Positions 16,556 to 25,345 of a DNA stretch of 45,266 nt are shown here, in pieces. Made by a program: the position numbers and the translations under genes. The notes below the pieces were generated by a model. The model ran no database searches, was not told the DNA's origin, and worked only from the letters and a program-made list of their open reading frames with translations. Position 1 is the stretch's first letter; each line of letters begins with the position of its first letter. Origin of the DNA: Salinisphaera orenii subsp. halophila YIM 95161 (GTDB lineage: Bacteria > Pseudomonadota > Gammaproteobacteria > Nevskiales > Salinisphaeraceae); assembly GCF_003732545.1 (NCBI RefSeq), contig NZ_AYKF01000076.1, positions 1 through 45,266 on the forward strand. Direction: 5' to 3'.

Positions 16556-17475
16556 ACGATCAGCTGGATCTGGTGGAAGATCATCAACGGCAGCACCACG
16601 GCGCCCAGCGCACCGCCGGCGAACAGCACCTTGGCGATCGGGATGCCGCTGGCCAGGCTCTTCTTGGAGCCGCAGAACAGCAGCACGATCTCGTCCTCGC
16701 GCGCGAAGAAGCGCCGGCCGACGGCGAAGGTCACCCCGAGCACGATCGCGAGCAGCACCGCCGAAACCAAGAGCAGCAGCAGCAGCGCCTGGAGGGGCAA
16801 TTCCTGCCACAGCCCTTCGTTGACCGAGGCGCTGAACGCACCGTAGACCACCAGCACGATCGCGCCCTGATCGACGAACTTGACCAGCTTCGGATGCGCG
16901 CTCACCCAAGCACCGACCCAGCGCCGGGCGATCTGGCCGACCCCGAACGGCAGCAGGATCTCGAGCACGATGGAGGCGACCGCATCCAGCGAGAAGCCGG
17001 CGCTGCCCTGGCTGCTGATCAGCCAGCCGGCCAGCAACGGCGTGACCAGCACGCCCAGCAGGTTGGAGGCGCTCGCGCTGCAGACCGCCGCGGGCACGTT
17101 GCCACGCGCCATGGAAGTGAAGGCGATCGAGGACTGCACCGTCGACGGCAGCACGCACAGAAACAGCAGGCCGGTGTAGAGTTCCGGCGTCAGCCAGTCC
17201 GACAGCAGCGGCCCGCCGGCCAGACCGAGCACCGGAAACAGCACGAAGGTGGCCGCGAGCACGCACAGATGCAGCCGCCAGTTGGTCGCGCCCGCATACA
17301 CCGCCTCGCGCGAGAGCTTGGCCCCGTGCAGAAAGAACAGCAACGCGATCGCGGCCGTGGTGATGTGGCCGTAGACCGCCGCCGGCGCACCGGATATCGG
17401 CAGCACCGTGGCCAGCACGATCGCGCCCACGAGCGCCAGAATGAAGTTATCCGGGAGAAAAACGGGTCGTTTCAT
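16471..17475 (-). CDS. Bile acid:sodium symporter-like transporter (SBF/YfeH family)
   Basis: A 334-residue inner-membrane protein with about ten transmembrane segments, of the bile acid:sodium symporter-like (SBF, YfeH) family. Recognisable stretches are ITTAAIALLFFLHGAKLSREAV, LFLCVLPSTVQSSIAFTSMARGN, AAVCSASASNLLGVLVTPLLAG, LEILLPFGVGQIARRW and LLFCGSKKSLASGIPIAKVLF. The crossing motifs around STVQSS and GSKKSLA correspond to the unwound helices that bind sodium and substrate in this fold. Bacterial members carry organic anions or unknown solutes. The start MKRPVFLPDNF is an ATG, and the first helix follows directly. Its end overlaps the MFS gene, so the two carriers are probably translated from one message. 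Confidence 0.9.
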   Translation of the reverse strand: MKRPVFLPDNFILALVGAIVLATVLPISGAPAAVYGHITTAAIALLFFLHGAKLSREAVYAGATNWRLHLCVLAATFVLFPVLGLAGGPLLSDWLTPELYTGLLFLCVLPSTVQSSIAFTSMARGNVPAAVCSASASNLLGVLVTPLLAGWLISSQGSAGFSLDAVASIVLEILLPFGVGQIARRWVGAWVSAHPKLVKFVDQGAIVLVVYGAFSASVNEGLWQELPLQALLLLLLVSAVLLAIVLGVTFAVGRRFFAREDEIVLLFCGSKKSLASGIPIAKVLFAGGALGAVVLPLMIFHQIQLIVCAVIARRYGRAADRATSGPQPSAGSGS

Positions 17476-17836
17476 GATGCAATTGTAGCGTTGCCGCAGG
17501 TCGCGTGTCGCGCTGCAGCATAGGCGAGCCCGGGCACCGATGACAGCCGCGCCCCTCCATGCGGCTTATACGACGGTGGAAACGATCAGCGCCCGCGTCC
17601 AGCCACAGCCGCGCGTACGGCGCCTACGGCGGCCGATGTCCCACGCGTCCTGACGTTGATACTGGCACCCGCCGCAAAAGCTGACGCATACCCGTTCCGG
17701 CTCTACGGACCGCGCGGGCCGGCACCGCACGCACCGGCGCGAGCTCGCTGCGTCACGACGCCGGTGTTCGCCAGGGCGACAGGCGTCGCCGCCCCGACGC
17801 TCGGCGACCTCGCTCGCGGGGCGACCGACGGCGACA
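17476..17836. other. Gap without a supported gene
   Basis: Between the symporter start and the end of ada I see no coding frame with family resemblance, no clear terminator and no repeat copy. The open frames here are arginine- and proline-rich shadows of GC-rich DNA. Confidence 0.5.
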
Positions 17837-18922
17837 TCAGTCCGCGGCGTCGCGCTCCCGGGCGAGCAGCGCCCGCTTGCGCTCGACGCCCCAGCGATAG
17901 CCTGACAACCCGCCGTCGCTGCGCACCACGCGATGACAGGGCACGGCCAGCGCCAGCGGATTGGCACCGCAGGCCGCGGCCACAGCGCGAGCCGACCCCG
18001 GCGCGCCGATGGCGCGGGCGATCTCCGCGTAACTGGCCGTATCCCCGAGCGGGATCTCCGACAGCGCCCGCCAGACGCGGCGCTGGAACACCGTGCCGCG
18101 GATGTCCAGCGGCAGATCCAGCCCCAGCGACGGCGTTTCGACGAAACCCACCACGCGGGCGACATGCGCCGCGAATCCGTCCTCGTCCGCCACCAGCGAA
18201 GCGCGCGGGAAACGCGCCTGCAGCCCGCGTACCAAGGCGTCGGGATCGTCGCCGAGGGCGATGGCACAGACACCGCGCTCGGCGCCGGCGACGAGCACGG
18301 CACCCAGCGTCGCCTGGCCGACAGCGAAACGGATCGTGCTGCCCGCCCCGCCGCGGCGATAGCGCGACGGCGGCATGCCCAGGGCGCCGGTGGCCCGGGC
18401 GTGCCCGGTCCCGCCGGCATCATGACCGGCTTCGCCCAGCGCTCGGGCGACCGGCGCGCCGTCCGCCAACGCGCACCGCAGACGTTCATCGCGCTGGGCG
18501 CGCTCGTACTGATGCGGCGTCAGCCCGGTGTGTTCGCGAAACAGACGATGAAAATGGCCGCGACTGAGCCCGGCCGCCGTCGCCAGATCCGCCAGCGATA
18601 CGCGGCCCGGCCCGGCGTCGATCCGCCGGCAGGCGCGCACGACCAACTCGCGGTGGCGCTCGGCGCGGCTTCGGCCGCTCGGCAGACAGCGCTTGCAGGG
18701 TCGATAGCCGGCCTCCGCGGCGGCCGTGCCGGTGTCGAAGAAGACCACGTTCGCGCGCCGCGGCTGGCGGGAGACACAGCCCGGGCGACAGTACACACCG
18801 GTCGTGCGCACGGCATAGACGAAGCACCCGTTCGCGCGCCTGTCGTTGGCGCAGACCGCCCGCCAGCGCGCGGCATCGCCATCGAAATTCGTCGACACCG
18901 CAGCCTCGCTCTCCTCGCTCAT
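17837..18922 (-). CDS. ada: Ada: bifunctional DNA alkyl repair protein and transcription activator
   Basis: A 361-residue Ada protein. The N-terminal zinc domain carries Cys45, Cys49, Cys76 and Cys79 (GVYCRPGC and PCKRC); Cys45 corresponds to the residue that takes methyl groups from phosphotriesters and turns the protein into an activator. An AraC-type DNA-binding region spans about 85-190 (SLADLATAAGLSRGHFHRLFRE). The C-terminal methyltransferase domain has TVFQRRVWRALSEIP, IARAIGAPGSARAVAAACGANP and the active site PCHR at Cys329, which accepts methyl from O6-methylguanine. The second AraC helix-turn-helix is unusual (AGHDAGGTGHARATGALG), lacking the SSSRFYE-like recognition helix. Length is typical (E. 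coli Ada is 354). No alkB or alkA is adjacent. Confidence 0.93.
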   Translation of the reverse strand: MSEESEAAVSTNFDGDAARWRAVCANDRRANGCFVYAVRTTGVYCRPGCVSRQPRRANVVFFDTGTAAAEAGYRPCKRCLPSGRSRAERHRELVVRACRRIDAGPGRVSLADLATAAGLSRGHFHRLFREHTGLTPHQYERAQRDERLRCALADGAPVARALGEAGHDAGGTGHARATGALGMPPSRYRRGGAGSTIRFAVGQATLGAVLVAGAERGVCAIALGDDPDALVRGLQARFPRASLVADEDGFAAHVARVVGFVETPSLGLDLPLDIRGTVFQRRVWRALSEIPLGDTASYAEIARAIGAPGSARAVAAACGANPLALAVPCHRVVRSDGGLSGYRWGVERKRALLARERDAAD

Positions 18923-19531
18923 CGGACACGCTCCGTCACCGATCGCATGCCGTCAGTCTGAACCGGCGCCCCGCGGGTTGCACGTCCGATGTTGCGCGTT
19001 CATTCGTGCGGCGAGCGGCCGCTCGCCCGAAGGCACATCGGCTCCGGCCTCGGCGACCCCGTGTCGCCTGCTACGCAGGGCGCGGAGGCAAGACCGGCCG
19101 ATACGTTCGCGCGTTCGCCTCGAACGCGATTCCGCCGACTTCGCCAACACCAGGGCATGCGCCGCGCGGCCATCTCCCCAACACACGGGCCGGCGATCCG
19201 CCGCGTGATTCGCGACACGGCAAGCCGACGCGCGATGCGCTCGCGTCGAACCTCCAATAAGCGGGCCGCAGCGGCGTTGCGGGCCCGCTCACGAACTCGA
19301 CGGCCGAACGCCGCGAGCGCCCACGGACGCAGCAACCGACCCGGCCGCGCGGGCCCGCCGCGACGCGGGATCGGCTGGCCCATCGAACGGCCTGCGCTCC
19401 CTGCAGAGCCGGCCCTGATCGCCGCCTGCGCTCGCGGGCATCAGCCGCTGGTCCGTCGCGACCCGGCCTGCCGAAACGGCCCGAGTGTCGACCGCTCGCG
19501 CCGCACGCGGATGCCGCACCCGCGGCTCGGG
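18923..19531. other. Gap of ~600 bp with palindromes and no supported gene
   Basis: No frame here resembles a protein family. An 18-bp perfect palindrome, GGCGAGCGGCCGCTCGCC, occupies 19010-19027. An 8-bp hairpin, AGCGGGCC / GGCCCGCT, occupies 19260-19267 with 19282-19289. The remainder is featureless GC-rich sequence. Confidence 0.5.
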
Positions 19532-20599
19532 TCAGCGTCGGGCGCGTTCGTACTGCGGTGGCCAATCGGCCTCGGCGTGGCGCAGTTCGGCGGCCGCGCG
19601 CAGCGGAAAGTGAGGATCGCGCAGGAATTCGCGGGCGAGCAGCACGCAGTCGGCCTGGCCCGAGTGCACAATGTGTTCGGCCTGCACCGGCTCGGTGATC
19701 AGCCCGACCGCGCCGGTGGCGATGCCAACCTCGTGACGGATGCGCGCGGCGAACGGGGTCTGATAGCCGGGCCCGGTCGGAATCACGGCATCCGGGGTGC
19801 TGCCGCCGGCCGAGCAGTCGACGAGGTCCACGCCCTCGGCCTTGAGCCAGTGCGCCAGCCGCACGGACTGCTCGATGTCCCAGCCGCCGTCGACCCAGTC
19901 GGTGGCCGAGATGCGCACGAACAGCGGCAACGCCTTCGGCCAGACCGCGCGCACGGCGCGCACGACCTCGAGCGGAAACCGGGCGCGGTTTTCCAGCGCG
20001 CCGCCGTAGTCGTCGTCGCGTTCGTTCGACAGCGGCGACAGGAACTCGTGCAGGAGATAGCCGTGGGCCATGTGGATCTCGAGCACGCGGATGCCGGCAT
20101 CCCGGGCGCGCCGGGCCGCGTCGGCGAAAGCGGTCACGGTCTCGGCGATGTCGTCGGCGCTCATCGCTCGGGGCACGGGATGCCCCTCGGCGAAGGCCAG
20201 CGCACTCGGGGCCACGGGCGTCCAGCCGCGTTCGTCCGGGCCCAGCGGCCGACCGCCGCGCCAGGGGGCGTCGGTCGAGGCCTTGCGCCCGGCATGGGCG
20301 ATCTGCATGCCGGCGACCGTCCCCTGGGCGTGCATGAAATCGACGATGCGACGGAACGAGTCGATATGCGCCTCGTCCCAGATGCCCGAGTCGTCCGGGG
20401 TGATCCGGCCATCCGGCGTCACCGCGGTGGCCTCGATCATCACCAGGCCAGCGCCGCCGACCGCCCGACTGCCCAGATGCACGAAGTGCCAGTCGGTCGG
20501 GTGCCCGTCCGCGCTGGAGTACTGGCACATCGGGGCGACGAAGATGCGGTTGCGGAAAGTGACTTCGCCCAGGGTCCAGGGGGAGAAGAGATCGCTCAA
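19532..20599 (-). CDS. Old yellow enzyme family NADH:flavin oxidoreductase (YqjM-like)
   Basis: A 355-residue FMN enzyme of the YqjM class that reduces activated C=C bonds (enones, N-ethylmaleimide, nitro compounds) with NAD(P)H. YqjM hallmarks are present: Cys25 and Tyr27 in APMCQYSS, HAGRKAS, the EIHMAHGYLLHEFLSPLSN barrel strand with the active-site His pair region, FVRISATDWVDGG, and the C-terminal phosphate-binding GLITEPVQAEHIV then CVLLAREFLRDP. I start at TTG 20599 (SDLFSPW) because GGAG sits six bases upstream and this matches the family N-terminus. An ATG 51 bp further upstream lacks a site and adds residues that do not look like the family. It lies 93 bp after the RND permease on the same strand. 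Confidence 0.9.
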   Translation of the reverse strand: MSDLFSPWTLGEVTFRNRIFVAPMCQYSSADGHPTDWHFVHLGSRAVGGAGLVMIEATAVTPDGRITPDDSGIWDEAHIDSFRRIVDFMHAQGTVAGMQIAHAGRKASTDAPWRGGRPLGPDERGWTPVAPSALAFAEGHPVPRAMSADDIAETVTAFADAARRARDAGIRVLEIHMAHGYLLHEFLSPLSNERDDDYGGALENRARFPLEVVRAVRAVWPKALPLFVRISATDWVDGGWDIEQSVRLAHWLKAEGVDLVDCSAGGSTPDAVIPTGPGYQTPFAARIRHEVGIATGAVGLITEPVQAEHIVHSGQADCVLLAREFLRDPHFPLRAAAELRHAEADWPPQYERARR

Positions 20600-20692
20600 G
20601 AGCAGCTCCGGTCTGGGGTGACGTGTCGACGCCGGACGGCGTCTTTCCATGCATTCTACATCGGCCGCGGCGGGGGTGTATCGCCCTCCGTC

Positions 20693-23600
20693 TCACGACG
20701 CCGCGAAGCGCCGCTCGCGCCAGCGCAGCACGCCGGTGAGCATGGCGGGCAGGAACGTCACGGTCGTGAACATCGTGAACAGCAGGCCGAACATGACGAT
20801 CGCCCCGAGGCCGCGATACAGCTCGGTGCCCGCGCCCGGCAGGAAAACGAGCGGGGCGAGGCCGAACGTGGTCGTGATGGTGGTCATCAGGATCGGCCGC
20901 AGCCGCACCTGCACGGCCTCGACCACGGCATCCGCGGCGGCCATGCCCCCGGCGGCGTTGGCCCGCGCCCGTTCCACGATCAGAATCGGGTTGTTCACCA
21001 CTGTGCCCACCAGGATCAGGAAACCCAGCATGGTGATGAGATCGAAGGGCTGGGAGAGCGCGCCGATGCCGATCGCGGGCAGCCAGCTTCCGAGGGCATT
21101 CAGCAGCCAGAGTCCGACGATGCCACCGGCGATGCCCAGCGGCACGCTCGTCAGGATCAGCAGCGGATACCCCCAGTGGGAGAAGATCGCCACCAGCAGC
21201 AGGTAGCAGACCAGCAGGGCCACGATGTAGTTGCCGGTGAGCGCGTTGCGCGTCACCTCCAGTTCGTCCGAGGCACCGGAGATGTCGATGTCGACCGAGG
21301 ACGGGATCTCGCCGGCGTCGCGCATCTCGCCGATGATGTCGCTCATCACGCGATCGACCCCGGCCTCCAGCGGCACATCCTCCGGCGGAATGATGCGCAG
21401 CGTCACCGTGCGCCGGCTGTCCAGTCGACGGATCACGTCGGTGTCCACGGTGGGCTCGACCCGCGCCAGCGCGGTCAGCGGCAGCACCCCGGCCTCGGGC
21501 GTGTAGATCGGCAGCCGCGAGAGCGCGTCGACGGCGTCGGGCTTGCCGCCGCCGTCATAGAGGTACATGTCGACCTTGTCGTCCGCGAAGAAATATTCGT
21601 CGACATAGGCGCCGTCGACCAGCGCCGAGACCGCATAGCCGATGGACTCCGCGTCCAGCCCCAGTTCGGCGATGCGCGGATAATCCGGCTCGACCCGCAG
21701 CAGCGGCTGGGCGAGGGTCAGCGTGGACGGCTCGGCGAGCAGCTGCGGATCGTCGAAGACGGTCTCGGCGCGGTCGTAGGCGGTCTCGGCCACGGCGTAG
21801 ATGTCGGCGAGCTCCGGCGCCGAGATGTCGAGATTGATCGCCCGCGTGCCGCCGTCGTTGGAGGAGATGATCGAGCCGCGCGTGGAGAACGCCCGCATGC
21901 CCGGATAGGCCTCGAAACGCTCGTTGAAGGCCCGCATCAGCGCGGCCAGATCGCCGTCGTCGACCGGCTCCGAGATGATGCGCAGCTCGTTGGTCGACAC
22001 GCTCATGTTCATGTAGGCGATCGGCGGCACCGCGTTGTCGTCGGCGGCGATGTCGCCGTCCTCGTCGACCACGTAATCGAGGAGCTCGGCCCGCAGTTCC
22101 TCGGCGATGCCCGCCATTTCGGTGAGGTTGTAGCCCGGCGGCGGCAGCATGGTCGAGAAGGTCTTGGCCTCCTCGCCGTCGGGCAGATACTCGGCCGGCG
22201 GCGTGAGCGCGTAGACGCCGAGGCCCAGCGCGCCGGCGATCGAGAGCATCGTGCCCCAGCGCCGCATCCGGCGCGCCACGATCCAGCCGGCCAGCGCCAG
22301 CACGCCCCGCGAGAAGCGCCCGGGCGCGGCGTCCACATCGGAGACCTGACGCGGCAGCACGCGCGCGGCCGCCGCCGGCACGACCATGATCGCGACCACC
22401 ATGGAGGTCAGGATCGCCGCCGCAATGGCAATCGAAATGTCCGAATAGAGCTGGCCGGCCTTCTCGGTGATGAACAGCACCGGCGCGAAGACCATCACCG
22501 TGGTCAGCGTCGAGGCCAGCACCGCCGGCCAGACCTCGCGCACCCCGGCCACCGCCGCATCCCATCGCGAGCGCCCGCGGCGGCGCTCGCGCTCGATGTT
22601 CTCCAGCACGACGATGGTGTTGTCCAGGGTCATGCCGATCGCGAAGGCGATGCCGGCCAGCGAGATCACGTTGATCGTGCGGCCGAAGATCAGCAGGCCG
22701 ATGAAGGCGGCGATCGCGCATACCGGGATGCCGAGCACGGTGATCAGCGTGGCCGGCAGCGACCGCAGGAAGAGAAACATCACGATGGCGGCCAGCACTG
22801 CGCCCAGCGCCAGATTGCGCCAGACACTGGCGATCGAGGCCTCGACATAGCGCACGTCGTCCGAGGTCAGCGCCAGGCGCATGCCGGCCGGCTCGGCGAT
22901 GCGGGCGTTGATGTCCTCGACCGCGGCGGCCATGTCGTTCTTGATGTCGATCACGTTGAAGCCCGGCTGACGCCGGACCTGGAGGTTGATCACCTCCTCG
23001 TCGTTGAAGAACGACAGCTGGCGCTGCTCGGCGTGATCCAGCCGGATGCGGGCGACGTCGCCGAGCGTGGTCACGGCGTCGCCCTCGCGCTCGAGCACGA
23101 CGTCGGACAGTCCCGAGATATCCTCGAAGCGGCCGACGGTGCGGATCAGGTAGCGCCGCTTGCCGGCGTCCATGTCGCCGCCGGAGAAATCCTGGTTGCG
23201 CTCGCGGATGGCGTCGCGCACATCCGCCAGGCCGATGCCCAGCGCGGCCAGCTGCGACGGGTCCACCGCGATGCGGATCTGGCGTTCGGCGCCGCCGCCG
23301 ACCTCGACGTCGGCCACGCCCGGCACCCGTTCCATCCGTCGTCGGATCGAGTCGTCGACGAAATCGCGCATGAAGGCCATGTCCAGGCCCGCGGGATTGC
23401 CCTCCAGTGGCGCGACGTTGAAGTACATGAACGAGTTCTGGGAGAACGAGGCCGCGATGACCTCCGGCTCGTCAACGTCCCCGGGGTAGCTCGGCACCTG
23501 CATCAGCGCGTTGGTCACGCGGATGAGGGCTTCGTTGATGTCGGTCGAGAAGGGGAACTCGAGCTCGATCTCGGCCTCGCCGGTCTTGGCCTCGGCGGTC

Positions 23601-23833
23601 ATCCGCTGCAGGCCGATGATGTTGGCGAGATACTCCTCCTGCTCGATCAGGATCTCGTTCTCGATATCCTGCGGCGTCGCCCCGGCCCAGCTGGTGTTGA
23701 CCGTGATCGTGCGCACGGCCAGATCGGGGATCATCTGCACCGGGATGCGCATCGCCGCGAGCACCCCGAACAGACAGATCAGCAGCACGGTGATCGTGAT
23801 CAGCGTGCCGCGCCGCATCAGCGCCTCGAACAT
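20693..23833 (-). CDS. RND efflux permease (AcrB/MdtBC superfamily)
   Basis: A 1046-residue inner-membrane proton-driven exporter, full length for the family. The layout is standard: helix 1, periplasmic porter domain (about 30-335), helices 2-6 with GMTLDNTIVVLENIERERRRG, helix 7, second porter domain (560-865), helices 8-12. In helix 4 the AcrB Asp-Asp pair is Asp404-Asn405, and in helix 10 the AcrB Lys is replaced (TVVNNPILIVERAR, Asn947-Asn948), so the proton relay differs from AcrB. This variant is found in a subgroup of environmental RND pumps. It lies three bases after the adaptor gene, forming a two-gene operon. No TolC-type channel is nearby, so it would use one encoded elsewhere. 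The substrate is unknown. Confidence 0.94.
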   Translation of the reverse strand: MFEALMRRGTLITITVLLICLFGVLAAMRIPVQMIPDLAVRTITVNTSWAGATPQDIENEILIEQEEYLANIIGLQRMTAEAKTGEAEIELEFPFSTDINEALIRVTNALMQVPSYPGDVDEPEVIAASFSQNSFMYFNVAPLEGNPAGLDMAFMRDFVDDSIRRRMERVPGVADVEVGGGAERQIRIAVDPSQLAALGIGLADVRDAIRERNQDFSGGDMDAGKRRYLIRTVGRFEDISGLSDVVLEREGDAVTTLGDVARIRLDHAEQRQLSFFNDEEVINLQVRRQPGFNVIDIKNDMAAAVEDINARIAEPAGMRLALTSDDVRYVEASIASVWRNLALGAVLAAIVMFLFLRSLPATLITVLGIPVCAIAAFIGLLIFGRTINVISLAGIAFAIGMTLDNTIVVLENIERERRRGRSRWDAAVAGVREVWPAVLASTLTTVMVFAPVLFITEKAGQLYSDISIAIAAAILTSMVVAIMVVPAAAARVLPRQVSDVDAAPGRFSRGVLALAGWIVARRMRRWGTMLSIAGALGLGVYALTPPAEYLPDGEEAKTFSTMLPPPGYNLTEMAGIAEELRAELLDYVVDEDGDIAADDNAVPPIAYMNMSVSTNELRIISEPVDDGDLAALMRAFNERFEAYPGMRAFSTRGSIISSNDGGTRAINLDISAPELADIYAVAETAYDRAETVFDDPQLLAEPSTLTLAQPLLRVEPDYPRIAELGLDAESIGYAVSALVDGAYVDEYFFADDKVDMYLYDGGGKPDAVDALSRLPIYTPEAGVLPLTALARVEPTVDTDVIRRLDSRRTVTLRIIPPEDVPLEAGVDRVMSDIIGEMRDAGEIPSSVDIDISGASDELEVTRNALTGNYIVALLVCYLLLVAIFSHWGYPLLILTSVPLGIAGGIVGLWLLNALGSWLPAIGIGALSQPFDLITMLGFLILVGTVVNNPILIVERARANAAGGMAAADAVVEAVQVRLRPILMTTITTTFGLAPLVFLPGAGTELYRGLGAIVMFGLLFTMFTTVTFLPAMLTGVLRWRERRFAAS

Positions 23834-23836
23834 GGG

Positions 23837-25018
23837 CTAGCCGCTCGTGCCGTCGGACAGTCGCAGCGACCGGTCGGTGGCGGTCGCGGGCCGGTCCGGA
23901 CCGGCGCGCGGCTCGGCCAGGCGTACGCGCTGGCCGCGGGACAGGCTCTCGTTGCCGCGCACGATCACCCGGTCACCCGCCGACAGCCCCGACAGCACCT
24001 CGACCCGGTTGTCGGCGCTCCGACCGAGGCTGACCTGACGTTCCACGGCGCGCAGGCCCTCGTCGCCGGATTCGACGATCCAGACGCGCGTGCCGCCACG
24101 GGGCTCGCGCACCAGCGCGTCGCGCGGGATTACCAGCACTTCCTCCGGCGAGGTGATCTCGAAGAGCACCTTCGCCGACATTCCCGGCGTGAGGCGCCCT
24201 GCGGCGTTGTCCACGAAGATGCGGGCGAGAAAGGTCCGTGCCAGCGCGTCCGAGGCCGCGACCTTCACGTCCACCTTGGCCTCGAGTGTCTCGCCGTGCA
24301 GCGCTTCGGGCTGGATGCGCACCGGCATGCCGGCCTCGATCGCGGAGAAATACTGCTGGGGCGCGGCCACATCCATGCGCAGCCGCTCGGTCGCCACCAG
24401 GCCCACCACCGGCGTGGATTCGGCGACGTACTCGCCCGGCTCGACCAGGCGCTCGCGCACCGTGCCCGCGAACGGGGCGACGATCTCGTGGCGGTCGAGC
24501 ACCTCGCGCTGGCGCGCCGCCTCTGCCCGCAGCCGATCCAGCGCCGCGGCCTGCACATCCACTTCGGAACGCCGGCTGGCCAGCTCCGTCTGCGAGATGG
24601 CGCTGCGCGCGGCCAGACGCTCGGCCTCGGAGGCCAGGCGCTCGGCCTCGGCCAGCTGCGCCCGGGCCTCGGCGACCGACGCCTCGAGCGTGTTCAGGGT
24701 GAGACGCGCCAGCGACCGGTCCAGGGTGATCAGGGTCTCGCCCGCGTCCACGCGATCGCCGGCGTCGACATCCACCCGCTCGACCAGGCCCGCGACCCGC
24801 GGCGTGAGCTCGGCGTCGCGCGGCGACGTCAGCGTGCCGTAGAGCGGCAGGGTCTGGCGCCAGCGCTGCTGTTCCACATCGACCGTCTCGACCATGGTCG
24901 GCGCCGCCAGCGCCGTGCTGCCGACGAACAGCATGACCAGCCAGACGGCGGCCCGACCCGTACTGAATGCGGCTTTCGGGCCGCAGACGTTTCCTGCGCC
25001 GAGCAATCGACGAATCAC
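23837..25018 (-). CDS. RND periplasmic adaptor subunit (HlyD/AcrA family)
   Basis: A 393-residue membrane-fusion protein linking the RND permease to an outer-membrane channel. A signal-type N-terminus ends near STALAAP (about 38). Then come the lipoyl half-motifs (LPLYGTLTSPRDAELTPRVAGLVERVDVDAGD and IVAPFAGTVRERLVEPGEYV) and, between them, a coiled-coil hairpin rich in Ala/Glu/Arg (EASVAEARAQLAEAERLASEA). The beta-barrel domain (LRMDVAAPQQYFSAIEAG) and membrane-proximal domain (VSLGRSADNRVEVLSGLSAGDRVIVRG) follow. I start at GTG 25018 because GGGGGA precedes it. The frame stays open upstream to 25306, but that part is not family-like. It is the first gene of the adaptor-permease operon. Confidence 0.9.
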   Translation of the reverse strand: MIRRLLGAGNVCGPKAAFSTGRAAVWLVMLFVGSTALAAPTMVETVDVEQQRWRQTLPLYGTLTSPRDAELTPRVAGLVERVDVDAGDRVDAGETLITLDRSLARLTLNTLEASVAEARAQLAEAERLASEAERLAARSAISQTELASRRSEVDVQAAALDRLRAEAARQREVLDRHEIVAPFAGTVRERLVEPGEYVAESTPVVGLVATERLRMDVAAPQQYFSAIEAGMPVRIQPEALHGETLEAKVDVKVAASDALARTFLARIFVDNAAGRLTPGMSAKVLFEITSPEEVLVIPRDALVREPRGGTRVWIVESGDEGLRAVERQVSLGRSADNRVEVLSGLSAGDRVIVRGNESLSRGQRVRLAEPRAGPDRPATATDRSLRLSDGTSG

Positions 25019-25345
25019 GTTTCCCCCATGCGAATGGTCCGGCGGCCCGCGATATGCGGGCCCGTCTCCTGGGCCTACGCATATAGAACCCGCAGCGACG
25101 CACAAGGTTCCGGATGGGCACGAAATTTCCTGCAACCCGCATCTTCGGGGGCCACGGTCGCCCGCGGAAACCGCTCGCCATGCGCGCTCATGCCGACGGC
25201 CGCTGCGCGCCGCCGGCCGGGCATATCGGCCTGCGCTCCCCGGAACGTCGTCACGCAGCGGCTGCGGCAGCCCGGGGACGCGCGCTGGCCGGCGCGGCGG
25301 TTTCATGCGTAAGCTGGTGACAACCCTTTCCGGCCCGCCTAGATC

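Noticed and set aside
24966-25000. Terminator-like GCGGCTTTCGGGCCGC hairpin near the start of the adaptor gene
   Set aside because: It lies inside the signal-peptide coding region of the adaptor, with no T tract on either strand.
18989-25312. A single plus-strand open frame of over 2,100 codons spanning the OYE, RND and adaptor region
   Set aside because: It is antisense to three well-supported genes. Its translation is His/Arg/Gln/Gly-rich with no domain. In GC-rich DNA the opposite frame of real genes often lacks stops.
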